Origin: Streptomyces antimicrobicus | GTDB lineage: Bacteria; Actinomycetota; Actinomycetes; Streptomycetales; Streptomycetaceae | Direction: 5' to 3' | Length of the DNA: 64,000 bases | Assembly (NCBI RefSeq): GCF_020532625.1 | Contig: NZ_JAJAUY010000014.1 | Span: 1-64,000 of the forward strand | Part shown: positions 54,482 to 63,739 of the stretch, piece by piece | Layout of the letters: each line of letters begins with the position of its first letter | Numbering within the stretch: position 1 is the stretch's first letter | The notes under the pieces: model-generated | The model's database searches: none | The model's input: the letters and a program-made list of their open reading frames with translations, nothing else | Told to the model about the DNA's origin: nothing | Position numbers and translations under genes: made by a program

Positions 54482-55675
54482 TCAGCCCTTCACGCAGACG
54501 ACCTGCTTGAGCTTCGCGACGACCTCCACGAGGTCCGTCTGCTGCTCGATGACATGCTCGATCGACTTGTACGCGCCCGGGATCTCGTCCACGACGCCGG
54601 AGTCCTTGCGGCACTCCACGCCCCGCGTCTGGTCCGCCAGGTCACGCGCCGAGAACCGCTTCTTCGCCGCCGTCCGGCTCATCTTCCGGCCCGCGCCGTG
54701 GGAGGCCGAGTTGAAGGACTTCTCGTTGCCGAGGCCCTTCACGATGTACGAACCCGTGCCCATCGAGCCCGGGATGATGCCGTACTCGCCGCCGCCCGCC
54801 CGGATCGCGCCCTTGCGCGTGACCAGCAGGTCCATGCCGTCGTAGCGCTCCTCGGCCACGTAGTTGTGGTGGCAGCTGATCTCCTGCTCGAAGGAGACCT
54901 TCGCCTTGCGGAACTCCCTCCGCACGACCTCCTTCAGCAGGCTCATCATCACCCTGCGGTTGTACTTGGCGTACTCCTGCGCCCAGAAGAGGTCGTTGCG
55001 GTACGCGTCCATCTGCGGGGTCTGCGCGATGAACACCGCGAGGTCGCGGTCGACCAGGTTCTGGTTGTGCGACAGGCCGCGGGCGACCTCGATGTGGTGC
55101 GCGGCCAGTTCGTTGCCGATGCCCCTCGATCCCGAGTGCAGCATGAGCCACACCGAATCAGACATATCTATACAAACTTCTACGAAGTGGTTGCCCCCGC
55201 CGAGCGTTCCGAGCTGCTTCAGCGCCCGCTCCCGCCGGAACTTCACCTCGTCCGCCACGTAGTCGAACCGCTCCCACAGGTCCCCGAACCCCGACGCCCC
55301 GAACCCGTACAGCCGCCCCGGGTCCACCGGCTCGCGGTGCATCGCGGTGCCCACCGGGATGGCCTGCTCGATCTTGGAGCGGAGGCGGGAGAGGTCGCCG
55401 GGAAGGTCGTTCGCGGTCAGGGAGGTCTTGACGGCGGACATGCCGCAGCCGATGTCGACGCCGACCGCCGCCGGGCAGACGGCGTCCTTCATCGCGATCA
55501 CCGAGCCGACCGTGGCGCCCTTGCCGTAGTGGACGTCCGGCATGACCGCCAGGCCCTTGATCCAGGGCAGGCCGGCGGTGTTCTGGAGCTGCCGCATGGC
55601 GTGCTCCTCGACCGTCGCCGGATCGGTCCACATCCGGATCGGGACCTGCGCCCCCGGTACCTCTACGTACGACAT
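54482..55675 (-). CDS. rtcB: RtcB-family RNA ligase
   Basis: RtcB joins 2',3'-cyclic phosphate or 3'-phosphate RNA ends to 5'-OH ends using GTP and Mn2+, in tRNA or damage repair. At 397 residues it belongs to the shorter RtcB subgroup. Landmarks: LAVMPDVHYGKGATVGSVIA, AVGVDIGCGMSAVKT with the metal cysteine, LGTLGGGNHFVEV with a metal histidine, LMLHSGSRGIGNELAA, and the GMP-linking histidine in SFNSASHGAGRKMSRT. The ligase core is intact. In the middle is a run of unusually AT-rich codons around GGGNHFVEV (about 55157-55188). No RtcA or archease gene is near. Confidence 0.93.
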   Translation of the reverse strand: MSYVEVPGAQVPIRMWTDPATVEEHAMRQLQNTAGLPWIKGLAVMPDVHYGKGATVGSVIAMKDAVCPAAVGVDIGCGMSAVKTSLTANDLPGDLSRLRSKIEQAIPVGTAMHREPVDPGRLYGFGASGFGDLWERFDYVADEVKFRRERALKQLGTLGGGNHFVEVCIDMSDSVWLMLHSGSRGIGNELAAHHIEVARGLSHNQNLVDRDLAVFIAQTPQMDAYRNDLFWAQEYAKYNRRVMMSLLKEVVRREFRKAKVSFEQEISCHHNYVAEERYDGMDLLVTRKGAIRAGGGEYGIIPGSMGTGSYIVKGLGNEKSFNSASHGAGRKMSRTAAKKRFSARDLADQTRGVECRKDSGVVDEIPGAYKSIEHVIEQQTDLVEVVAKLKQVVCVKG

Positions 55676-55848
55676 AACGCCTCAACTACCCCGTCAACCG
55701 AAGAAAAGTCTCAATACACAAAAAGCCTCGCTCTTGGCCCCAAATGCGACAAGGGACCGGCGTCAGCACCAGCGTGTGCGATAGACATTGATCCATCCGC
55801 CGTCATGCCGCGGCAACGGAATTTCCTCATCGAAGGGGGCCGACGGAC

Positions 55849-56781
55849 GTGCAGCGTCACCAGGGCTTCGCATGGCTGGCCTCGGCCGCCGCGCTGGCCG
55901 CGCTCACCACCGGGTGCACCGCCGGATCCGGGACCGGCGGGGGCAGTGACGCGAAGGCGGGTGGCAGCTCGACCAGCCCGGCACCCGCGCCACCAGGGAA
56001 GTACCGGAGCCTGCCCTCCCCCTGCAAGGCCGTCGACGCCAAGCGGCTGAAGGTCATGCTGCCGGTCGCCGACAGCCTCACCCCCGAGCAGCGCGACCAG
56101 CTCTACGCCGGTTCGGCCGACACCTCCTACGACGGCGACCGCAGGGTCGGCTGCCGCTGGAACGCGCAGGTGCCGGACACCACCCGGCTGCTCTACGTCG
56201 GCTTCGAGCGGGTGGTGTCCTACGACCGCGCGGTCGCGAGCGACGACGACAAGGCCAGGGCGGTGTACGCACGGCAGCTCGCCGACGCCCACATTCCGCT
56301 GCCCCCTCCGCCTACGCCCTCCTCCGCCCCGGCCTCTCCCCCGGCGTCCCCTCCGGCCTCCTCCCCCGCCTCCCCGGCCGCACCCGCCCCCTCCACCGCT
56401 CCCGCGCCCCCCGCCTCGGCGCCCTCCCCCGCCGCGTCCGCCGCGCCCGGGGCGGCCGGCGCGTCCGGGGCGGCCGGCGCGTCCGGGGCACCTGCCAACG
56501 GCACCCCGGGCGTGAGCCCCACCAGCTCCGTCTCCCCCGAGCTCGGTTCCCGGCTCCTCGACGGGCTCGGCAGCGAGGCGTTCATCGACGACAAGCTGAG
56601 TGCGGCCGGGGCCACCGCCCAGGCCCGTACCGTCCGGATCGTCTTCCGTACCGCGAACGTCATCGTCACCGTCGAGTACAGCGTCCAGCCGACCGTCCCC
56701 GGCAGCGTCCCCTCCAGCGAGGAAACGCAGGAGCGGGCGCGGCAGTTGGCCAGGGAGCTCGCGGACCGGTTCAGCGACTGA
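55849..56781 (+). CDS. DUF3558-type lipoprotein with Pro/Ala linker
   Basis: This is a 310-residue exported lipoprotein. The signal peptide ends at the lipobox ALTTGC, then a glycine/serine linker leads to a DUF3558-like part (LPSPCKAVDAKRLKVMLPVA, and VGCRWNAQVPDTTRLLYVGF, whose two cysteines probably pair). A roughly 75-residue Pro/Ala/Ser tract follows, then a second short domain ending LARELADRFSD. The start is GTG at 55849 after GAAGGGGG. DUF3558 proteins occur at the actinomycete cell surface with unknown role. It lies upstream of a paralogue. Confidence 0.75.
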   Translation: MQRHQGFAWLASAAALAALTTGCTAGSGTGGGSDAKAGGSSTSPAPAPPGKYRSLPSPCKAVDAKRLKVMLPVADSLTPEQRDQLYAGSADTSYDGDRRVGCRWNAQVPDTTRLLYVGFERVVSYDRAVASDDDKARAVYARQLADAHIPLPPPPTPSSAPASPPASPPASSPASPAAPAPSTAPAPPASAPSPAASAAPGAAGASGAAGASGAPANGTPGVSPTSSVSPELGSRLLDGLGSEAFIDDKLSAAGATAQARTVRIVFRTANVIVTVEYSVQPTVPGSVPSSEETQERARQLARELADRFSD

Positions 56782-56904
56782 CGCCCGACCCGTATCCCGC
56801 CCGACGACCGCCCCCGCGCCGCCCGGCGTGACGGCCCGCACAGCACGGTGTCGCCCGATCGGGCTACCGTTGCGGGGACCCGCCGACCCTTGGATGAAGG
56901 AATC

Positions 56905-57759
56905 ATGCACCTCTCAGCCTCGCGCCTCACCCGCGTCCTCGCCTGTGCCGCCGTCCCGGTGATCCTCACCGTCGCCGGCTGCTCCTCCGACTCCGGCAAG
57001 GGCTCGGGCTCGGACGGCGGCAAGAAGTCGGATTCGTCCTCGTCCTCCTCGAAGGCGCCGGGCGGCAAGTCGTCCGCGAAGCCGGAGAAGGCCGCGTTCA
57101 GCACGCTGCCCGACCCGTGCAAGTCGGTCCAGGCCAAGACCATCGAGACCCTCGTGCCCGAGGCGAAGGACAAGAACGGTACGGCGACCAAGTCGAACGA
57201 CCTGGCCAGCCGCGCGAGCTGCTCCTGGAACGGCCTGGACGAGGACGGCCTGAAGGGCTCGGACTACCGCTGGCTCGCGGTCTCGCTGGTGCGCTACGAC
57301 TCCCACGACTCGCTCGGCAGCGGCAACAAGCGCGCCGAGGAGCAGTACACCAAGCAGGTCGAGTCGGCCAAGGGCACCCAGGGCGCGCAGAACCTGAAGG
57401 CGGAGCCCGCGGGCGGGGTCGGCGACCAGGCGACCGCGGTGACGTACGGGGTGAAGAAGGACGTGGACTTCTTCAACACGACCGTGGTGGTGCGCACCCA
57501 GAACGTCGTGGTCACGCTCGACTACAACGGCGCCTCCTACGAGGGCCGGCAGGCCCCGGACGCGGGCAAGCTGCTGGAGGGCGCGATCGCCGCGGCCCGT
57601 GAGGTCGTCGGCTCGGTGGGCGCGGCCAACCAGCAGGGCGGCCAGGAGCAGGGCGGCCAGCAGCAGGGCGGCCAGCAGCAGGGCCAGCCGCAGGGCGGTC
57701 AGCCGAGCCAGCAGTCCAGCCAGCAGCCGGGCCAGGGCCAGAACCCGCAGCAGCAGTAG
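56905..57759 (+). CDS. DUF3558-type lipoprotein with Gln-rich tail
   Basis: This 284-residue lipoprotein is a paralogue of the preceding gene. It has a lipobox TVAGCS after a hydrophobic signal, a Ser/Lys linker, then the DUF3558-like domain (LPDPCKSVQAKTIETLVPEA, ASRASCSWNGLDEDGLKGSD, FFNTTVVVRTQNVVVTLDYN). The final 45 residues are a QQGGQEQGG-type repeat. The ATG at 56905 has GAAGGAA at good spacing. A promoter-like stretch and an independent start suggest it can be transcribed alone. Confidence 0.8.
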   Translation: MHLSASRLTRVLACAAVPVILTVAGCSSDSGKGSGSDGGKKSDSSSSSSKAPGGKSSAKPEKAAFSTLPDPCKSVQAKTIETLVPEAKDKNGTATKSNDLASRASCSWNGLDEDGLKGSDYRWLAVSLVRYDSHDSLGSGNKRAEEQYTKQVESAKGTQGAQNLKAEPAGGVGDQATAVTYGVKKDVDFFNTTVVVRTQNVVVTLDYNGASYEGRQAPDAGKLLEGAIAAAREVVGSVGAANQQGGQEQGGQQQGGQQQGQPQGGQPSQQSSQQPGQGQNPQQQ

Positions 57760-57871
57760 CGACGGGAGCCGCGGGCACGGGCCACGGGAGCGCCGCGGCG
57801 CCGACAACCCTGGCCTGAACGGAGGGCTTTACTCTGTCCCTGCCGTAGCACGACAAGGGGAGGGGTCGCGG

Positions 57872-59305
57872 GTGGCCGCGATGCAGCTGACTCGGACGCA
57901 CCGGATACTCATCGGTGTCGTCGTCGCCGGAGCCGTGATCATCGCCGGGATCGGTTTCGCCGGTTCGTACGCGGCGGTGCGCGCGCTGGCCCTGAAGAAA
58001 GGGTTCGGCGACTTCTCCCTGGTCTTCCCGATCGGCATCGACGCGGGCATCTGCGTGCTGCTCGCGCTCGATCTGCTGCTGACGTGGATCCGGATCCCGT
58101 TCCCGCTGCTGCGCCAGACGGCGTGGCTGCTGACGGCGGCGACGATCGCGTTCAACGGCGCCGCGGCGTGGCCGGATCCGCTCGGTGTGGGCATGCACGC
58201 CGTGATCCCGGTGCTGTTCGTGGTGACCGTGGAGGCGGCGCGGCACGCGGTGGGCCGGATCGCGGACATCACCGCCGACCGGCACATGGAGGGGGTCCGG
58301 CTGACGCGCTGGTTCCTCTCCCCCGTGCCGACGTTCAAGCTGTGGCGCCGGATGAAGCTGTGGGAGCTGCGCAGCTACGAGCAGGCGGTGACCATGGAGC
58401 AGGACCGGTTGATCTACCAGGCGCGGCTCCAGGCCCGGTTCGGCCGCAACTGGCGCCGCAAGGCGCCGGTGGAGGCGCTGATGCCGCTGCGGCTGGCGCG
58501 GATCGGTGTGCCGCTGGCGCAGACGGCGCCGGAGGGGCTGGCGGCGGCCGGTATCGAGCCGGTGCTGCTGCCGCCGGCCGCCGGCGCGGCGCCGGCGCTG
58601 GAGGCGGGCCGGCAGCCGCAGCAGGGCGGGTACGCCGCCCAGGACGCCTACGCCGCCGCTCAGGCCGGGTACGCCGCGCAGGGCGGGCCGCAGCCCGGCC
58701 CCGGGCCGCAGCCGCAGGCCGGGCAGGCGGTGGCGCCGCAGCAGATGGAGGGGGTCCAGCCGTTCGCGGGCCCGGCCCCGGTCCCGGGTCAGCCGCCGGT
58801 GCGGGCGGGTGCGCCGGCGTTCGCGGTGGATCCGACGGCGATGCCGGGTCCGCATCCGTCGGCGTGGTTCGCGGCGCACGCGGACCCGCAGGCGACCCAG
58901 AAGGCGAGGGAGGACGCGTACGACCCGCAGTACGTGGAGGGGCTGGAGCCCACGCCGGTGCTGCCGCCGGCCGGCCCGGACGAGCAGGCCGCGTCCGGCC
59001 CCGAGGCCCAGCAGCTGCCGCTGCCGGGTGACGGCCGGCAGGCCGGATACGGCGACGACGGGGTCGACGGGGACGGGGACGGGGACGGGACGCCGGACGA
59101 GATCAAGTTCGCCGAGGCGGCGTACGAGGTGTTCCGGTCGCACCTGGACCAGCACGGCCAGTACCCGAGCGCGGAGCAGATCGACATACTGCTGGCGGAC
59201 GCGTACGGCATGACGCACCCGCGCAGCGCCTCGCTGCTGCGCCGTCTGATGCCGCAGCTGAAGCAGCGCTACCAGACGGACCTGGAGAACGAGCACATCG
59301 CGTAG
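57872..59305 (+). CDS. DUF2637 (SpdB-like) membrane protein
   Basis: This 477-residue protein has four N-terminal helices in the DUF2637 pattern (THRILIGVVVAGAVIIAGIG, GIDAGICVLLALDLLLTWIR, LLTAATIAFNGAAAWPDPLG, MHAVIPVLFVVTVEAARHAV). A cytoplasmic region with a WRRMKLWELRSYEQAV helix, a long Gln/Pro/Ala-rich disordered stretch and a C-terminal helix-turn-helix-like end (FRSHLDQHGQYPSAEQIDIL, LLRRLMPQLKQRYQ) follow. DUF2637 proteins are known from actinomycete plasmid spread (SpdB) and from chromosomes; the role here is unknown. The GTG at 57872 has AAGGGGAGGGG upstream. Confidence 0.82.
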   Translation: MAAMQLTRTHRILIGVVVAGAVIIAGIGFAGSYAAVRALALKKGFGDFSLVFPIGIDAGICVLLALDLLLTWIRIPFPLLRQTAWLLTAATIAFNGAAAWPDPLGVGMHAVIPVLFVVTVEAARHAVGRIADITADRHMEGVRLTRWFLSPVPTFKLWRRMKLWELRSYEQAVTMEQDRLIYQARLQARFGRNWRRKAPVEALMPLRLARIGVPLAQTAPEGLAAAGIEPVLLPPAAGAAPALEAGRQPQQGGYAAQDAYAAAQAGYAAQGGPQPGPGPQPQAGQAVAPQQMEGVQPFAGPAPVPGQPPVRAGAPAFAVDPTAMPGPHPSAWFAAHADPQATQKAREDAYDPQYVEGLEPTPVLPPAGPDEQAASGPEAQQLPLPGDGRQAGYGDDGVDGDGDGDGTPDEIKFAEAAYEVFRSHLDQHGQYPSAEQIDILLADAYGMTHPRSASLLRRLMPQLKQRYQTDLENEHIA

Positions 59306-59342
59306 CCGGTCCGCATGCGGACCACATGCGGACCACATGCGG

Positions 59343-59389
59343 GAGGGCCCGCGGCCCCGGGAACGGTGTTCCCGGGGCCGCGGGCCCTC
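59343..59389. terminator. terminator between DUF2637 and lysS genes
   Basis: A perfect 22-bp stem (GAGGGCCCGCGGCCCCGGGA... and complement) with a GGT loop lies between convergent stops. Just before it, ATGCGGACCAC is repeated three times (about 59313-59340). Confidence 0.85.
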
Positions 59390-59428
59390 GCGCGTGCTGG
59401 GTCAGGCGGTGCCGTCAGGCGGTGCCGG

Positions 59429-61162
59429 TCAGGCCCCGACGAGCTTGCGCACCCGGTCCGCTCCGACCGCGAGCAGCAGCGTGGGCAGGCGCGGGCCGGT
59501 CTCGCGGGTGACGAGGAGCCGGTAGAGCAGGGCGAAGAACTCGCGCTGGGCGACCTTCAGCTCGGGCGTCGGCTTGGCCTCCGGGTCCAGGCCGGCCATG
59601 ACCTTCGGGACGCCGTAGACGAGGGTGGTGAGCCCGTCGAGCGACCAGTGGGAGTCCAGGCCCTCCAGCAGCAGCTCCAGGGAGCGGCGGCCGTCGGCGT
59701 CGAGGGAGGCGAGCAGCTCGGTGTCGGGCTCCTCGCGGACGAGGGTGCGCTGGTCGGCCGGGACGTGGGTGGTGATCCAGTTCTCGGCGCGGTCCAGGCG
59801 GGGGCGGACCTCGTCGAGCGAGGTCAGCGGGTTGGCCGGGTCCAGGTCGGAGAGGATCCGCAGGGTCTGCTCGTCGTGGCCGGCGGTGATGTCGACGACG
59901 GACGCGAGGGTCCGGTACGGCATCGGGCGCGGGGTCCGGGGCAGCTCGTGGGAGGCGACGCGGACGGCGCGGGCGTGGGCGGCGGCGTCGGCGGGCAGGA
60001 CGGTGCCGTCGGCGACCTTGGCCTCCAGCTTGTCCCACTCGTCGTAGAGCCGCTGGATCTCCTGGTCGAAGGCGATCTTGAAGGACTGGTTGGGCTTGCG
60101 GCGCGCGTACAGCCAGCGCAGCAGCTGCGGCTCCATGATCTTCAGGGCGTCGGCCGGGGTGGGGACGCCGCCCTTGGAGGAGGACATCTTGGCCATGCCG
60201 CTGATGCCGACGAAGGCGTACATCGGGCCGATGGGCTGGGCGCCGTTGAACAGCGGCACGATCTGGCCGCCGACCTGGAACGAGGAGCCGGGCGAGGAGT
60301 GGTCCACGCCGGAGGGCTCGAAGATCACGCCTTCGTAGGCCCAGCGCATGGGCCAGTCGACCTTCCAGACCAGCTTGCCGCGGTTGAACTCGGACAGCTT
60401 CACGGTCTCGGTGAAGTCGTCCTCGGTGCAGACGTACGTGAGCTCGGTGGTCTCGTCGTCGTACGCGGTGACCTTGGTGAAGTCCTTGTTGCAGGCGCCG
60501 CAGTAGGGCTTGTACGGGTAGTACTCGGTGCCTTCGGCGCTGCCGTCGTCCTCGGACGCGGCGCCGGAGCCCTCGGCGGCCTCCAGCTCGGCCTCGTCGA
60601 CGGGCTTCTGGGACTTCTTGGCGGCCTTGGGCTTGGTGCGGTACTGGGCGAGGACCGCGTCGATGTCGCGGCGGTGCTTCATCGCGAACAGCACCTGCTC
60701 GCGGTAGGCGCCGGAGGTGTACTGCTCGGTCTGGCTGATCGGGTCGTACTCGACGCCGAGCTCGGCCAGGGCCTCGACCATGGCGGCCTTGAAGTGCTCG
60801 GCCCAGTTCGGGTACGGGGAGCCCTCGGGCGCCGGGACGGAGGTCAGCGGGCGGCCGATGTGCTGGGCGTGGGACTCCTCGGTGACGCCGGGGATGCCCT
60901 TGGGGACCTTGCGGTAGCGGTCGTAGTCGTCCCAGGACAGGACGTGGCGGACCTCGATGCCGCGGCGGCGGATCTCGTCGGCGACCAGGTGCGGGGTCAT
61001 GACCTCGCGCAGGTTGCCCAGGTGGATGGGGCCGGAGGGGGACAGTCCGGACGCGACGACGACAGGTTTGCCCGGTGCACGCCGCTCCGCCTCGGCGATG
61101 ACCTCGTCCGCGAAACGGGAGACCCAGTCGGTCTCGGTGCTGCTCTGGGCGCTCTGAGCCAC
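59429..61162 (-). CDS. lysS: lysyl-tRNA synthetase, class I
   Basis: This charges tRNA-Lys with lysine, using the class I fold shared with ArgRS and unlike the usual bacterial class II LysRS. The 577-residue protein has the HIGH-like loop [20 protein letters not shown], the Cys-rich zinc region CGACNKDF, and the KMSKS loop [20 protein letters not shown]. The N-terminal start is set at GTG 61162 (AGAAGGA upstream); an ATG at 61198 adds 12 residues. It is divergent from argS, an arrangement common in streptomycetes, and the two may share a promoter region. Confidence 0.95.
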   Translation of the reverse strand: MAQSAQSSTETDWVSRFADEVIAEAERRAPGKPVVVASGLSPSGPIHLGNLREVMTPHLVADEIRRRGIEVRHVLSWDDYDRYRKVPKGIPGVTEESHAQHIGRPLTSVPAPEGSPYPNWAEHFKAAMVEALAELGVEYDPISQTEQYTSGAYREQVLFAMKHRRDIDAVLAQYRTKPKAAKKSQKPVDEAELEAAEGSGAASEDDGSAEGTEYYPYKPYCGACNKDFTKVTAYDDETTELTYVCTEDDFTETVKLSEFNRGKLVWKVDWPMRWAYEGVIFEPSGVDHSSPGSSFQVGGQIVPLFNGAQPIGPMYAFVGISGMAKMSSSKGGVPTPADALKIMEPQLLRWLYARRKPNQSFKIAFDQEIQRLYDEWDKLEAKVADGTVLPADAAAHARAVRVASHELPRTPRPMPYRTLASVVDITAGHDEQTLRILSDLDPANPLTSLDEVRPRLDRAENWITTHVPADQRTLVREEPDTELLASLDADGRRSLELLLEGLDSHWSLDGLTTLVYGVPKVMAGLDPEAKPTPELKVAQREFFALLYRLLVTRETGPRLPTLLLAVGADRVRKLVGA

Positions 61163-61354
61163 GACACGTCCTTCTATCTCGAATGCTGCTTCAAACATTC
61201 TCCCAGACGGATGGTGCCGCTCCGAGGTTGCTCCCGCTCGTGCTTTCCCGCCGTCCGGAGCCTGTGGATATCTCGTGAGGAGTGGCGCGCCCCCGTGGGA
61301 TACTCGACTTTCGTCAGAATCACCAAGAAGTACGACTCACAGGAACGGCAGCCC

Positions 61355-63130
61355 ATGGCCTCGGTCCCTTCCCTCGCTTCGTCCGTCGACCAGCGCGTCG
61401 CCGCAGCCCTTCTCTCCGCCCTGCCGGAGGCCGGTGCCGCGGACCCGCTGCTGCGACGAAGTGACCGGGCCGACTTCCAGGCCAACGGCATCCTGGCGCT
61501 CGCGAAGAAGGCGAAGGCCAATCCGCGCGAGCTGGCCACCACCGTGGTCGAGGGCCTGGACAAGGGCGGGGTCATCGAGGAGATCGAGGTCTCCGGGCCC
61601 GGCTTCCTCAACATCACCGTCGCGGACCGGGCGATCGTCGAGACGCTGGCGGCGCGCGCCGCGGACGAGCGGCTGGGCGTGCCGGTGAACCCGGCGGCCG
61701 GCACCACGGTGATCGACTACGCCCAGCCCAACGTGGCCAAGGAGATGCACGTCGGCCATCTGCGGTCGGCCGTGATCGGCGCGGCCATGGTGGAGATCCT
61801 GGAGTTCACCGGTGAGACGGTGGTGCGGCGCCACCACATCGGCGACTGGGGCACCCAGTTCGGCATGCTCATCCAGTACCTGATCGAGCACCCCCACGAG
61901 CTGGACCACGAGGCGGCCGAGGAGTCGGTGGCGGAGTCGGGCGAGCAGGCGATGAGCAACCTCAACCGCCTGTACAAGGCCTCGCGTGCGCTGTTCGACG
62001 CCGACGAGGAGTTCAAGACGCGGGCCCGGGCCCGGGTGGTCGAGCTCCAGGCGGGCGACGAGCAGACGCTGGCGATGTGGCAGCGGTTCGTGGACGAGTC
62101 GAAGATCTACTTCTACTCGGTCTTCGACAAGCTGGACATGGACATCCAGGACGCCGACATCGTCGGCGAGTCCGGGTACAACGACATGCTGGTGGAGACC
62201 TGCCGGCTGCTGGAGGAGTCGGGCGTCGCTGTCCGCTCGGAGGGCGCGCTGTGCGTGTTCTTCGACGAGTACAAGGGCCCGGACGGCAAGCCGACCCCGC
62301 TGATCGTCCAGAAGTCCGACGGCGGTTTCGGCTACGCGGCCACCGACCTGTCGGCGATCCGCGACCGGGTGGGCAACCTCAAGGCGAACAGCCTGGTGTA
62401 CGTGGTGGACGCCCGGCAGTCGCTGCACTTCAAGATGGTCTTCGAGACGGCCCGCCGGGCGGGCTGGCTCAACGAGGACGTCCACGCCCACCAGTTGGCG
62501 TTCGGCACGGTGCTGGGCGCGGACGGCAAGCCGTTCAAGACGCGTGAGGGCGAGACGGTCCGGCTGGTGGACCTGCTGGACGAGGCCGTCGACCGGGCCA
62601 CGGCCGTGGTCCGCGAGAAGGCCGACAAGGTGGGCCTGACCGAGCAGGAGATCGTGGAGAACGGCCGGTTCGTCGGCATCGGCGCGGTGAAGTACGCCGA
62701 CCTGTCGACGTCGGCGTCCCGGGACTACAAGTTCGACCTGGACCAGATGGTCTCGCTGAACGGTGACACGTCGGTGTACCTCCAGTACGCCTACGCCCGG
62801 ATCCGTTCGATCCAGCGTCGGCTGCCCGGGGTGGCGGCGAAGGCGCACCCGGAGCTGGCGCTGGCGCCGGCCGAGCGGGCGCTGGGCCTGCACCTGGACA
62901 GCTTCGGCGAGGTGGTGGCGGACGCCGCCGCGGAGTACGCGCCGCACAAGCTGGCCGCGTACCTCTACCAGTTGGCGTCGCACCTGACGGCGTTCTACGA
63001 CCAGTGCCCGGTCCTGCAGGCCGAGTCGGCGGAGCTCCAGGAGAACCGCCTGTTCCTGATCGACCTGACGGCCCGGACCCTGTCCAAGGGCATGTCCCTG
63101 CTGGGTATCCGCACGCCCGAGAAGCTCTGA
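61355..63130 (+). CDS. argS: arginyl-tRNA synthetase
   Basis: This charges tRNA-Arg with arginine. The 591-residue class I enzyme has an N-terminal Add-1 domain ([20 protein letters not shown]), the HIGH loop in [20 protein letters not shown] at about 126-145, the [17 protein letters not shown] segment, and the C-terminal DALR anticodon domain ([35 protein letters not shown]). Like most ArgRS it has no canonical KMSKS, but [16 protein letters not shown] fills that place. The ATG at 61355 has AGGAACGG. A 22-bp hairpin follows. Confidence 0.97.
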   Translation: MASVPSLASSVDQRVAAALLSALPEAGAADPLLRRSDRADFQANGILALAKKAKANPRELATTVVEGLDKGGVIEEIEVSGPGFLNITVADRAIVETLAARAADERLGVPVNPAAGTTVIDYAQPNVAKEMHVGHLRSAVIGAAMVEILEFTGETVVRRHHIGDWGTQFGMLIQYLIEHPHELDHEAAEESVAESGEQAMSNLNRLYKASRALFDADEEFKTRARARVVELQAGDEQTLAMWQRFVDESKIYFYSVFDKLDMDIQDADIVGESGYNDMLVETCRLLEESGVAVRSEGALCVFFDEYKGPDGKPTPLIVQKSDGGFGYAATDLSAIRDRVGNLKANSLVYVVDARQSLHFKMVFETARRAGWLNEDVHAHQLAFGTVLGADGKPFKTREGETVRLVDLLDEAVDRATAVVREKADKVGLTEQEIVENGRFVGIGAVKYADLSTSASRDYKFDLDQMVSLNGDTSVYLQYAYARIRSIQRRLPGVAAKAHPELALAPAERALGLHLDSFGEVVADAAAEYAPHKLAAYLYQLASHLTAFYDQCPVLQAESAELQENRLFLIDLTARTLSKGMSLLGIRTPEKL

Positions 63131-63157
63131 CGGTCCCGGGCCGCGCGCCCGGTCCGC

Positions 63158-63205
63158 CGCGACGGCCCTCCGTCCCCGCAGCCGCGGGGACGGAGGGCCG
63201 TCGCG
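63158..63205. terminator. terminator after argS
   Basis: A perfect 22-bp stem (CGCGACGGCCCTCCGTCCCC...) with an AGCC loop begins 28 nt after the argS stop and ends 2 nt before the stop of the convergent ATPase gene. Confidence 0.85.
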
Positions 63206-63207
63206 CT

Positions 63208-63627
63208 TCAGGTGGCGCCCCGGAGCGGTCCGGCCCCGCCGGGGGAACCGAACTCGCAGTGCACGACCTTGCCCGGCCACCGGGGCAGCACGCCCCAGCG
63301 GTCGGCGGTCGCCGCCACGACGCGCAGCCCCATGCCCTCGGCGGTGATGCGGGTCCGGGACAGACCGGGCCCGCTGTCGTGGACCTCGATCCGTACGCCC
63401 CCCTCGTACGCGAGCAGCCGGACCCGGTAGCCGCGGCCGGGCGGGACGCCGTGGCGCAGGGCGTTGGTGGCCAGTTCGCTCACGCAGAGCAACATGTCGT
63501 CCCGGCGCCACGTGACACCCCACACGTCAAGTGTCTCCGCACTGAAGTGCCGTGCGGCGTGCACCGATTGGCGCGAGCGGGGGAAGAGGCGCTCCCTCAT
63601 CAATGCGGGTTGAGTCTTCAGGTTCAC
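63208..63627 (-). CDS. anti-sigma-type ATP-binding protein (HATPase_c_2)
   Basis: This 139-residue GHKL ATPase of the RsbW/SpoIIAB type holds a sigma factor or binds an anti-sigma antagonist. It shows the N-box LLCVSELATNALRHG, the G1 box EVHDSGPG and the G2 box EGMGLRVVAATADRWG. The GTG at 63627 is the likely start; its RBS is weak. It is divergent from the XRE gene, the arrangement found with DUF397 and XRE regulators in streptomycetes, so they may form one signalling unit extending past the right edge. Confidence 0.85.
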   Translation of the reverse strand: MNLKTQPALMRERLFPRSRQSVHAARHFSAETLDVWGVTWRRDDMLLCVSELATNALRHGVPPGRGYRVRLLAYEGGVRIEVHDSGPGLSRTRITAEGMGLRVVAATADRWGVLPRWPGKVVHCEFGSPGGAGPLRGAT

Positions 63628-63739
63628 CTGACAATCGTCGCGGTGCGTGACTAGCGTTGGGCAGCGCGACAGCCCGTACCAAAGCCTTGGTACGGGGTGT
63701 CGCTGATAGCTGTCGGCCGCACGTGGGGAGTCCCGTCTT

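Noticed and set aside
57599..57871. Extended N-terminus of the DUF2637 protein
   Set aside because: It overlaps the lipoprotein's Gln-rich tail in another frame; GTG 57872 has a strong RBS and the helix follows at once.
59315..61354. Long plus-strand frame leading into argS
   Set aside because: The upstream 680 codons are antisense to lysS; the true argS start is the ATG at 61355 with an RBS.
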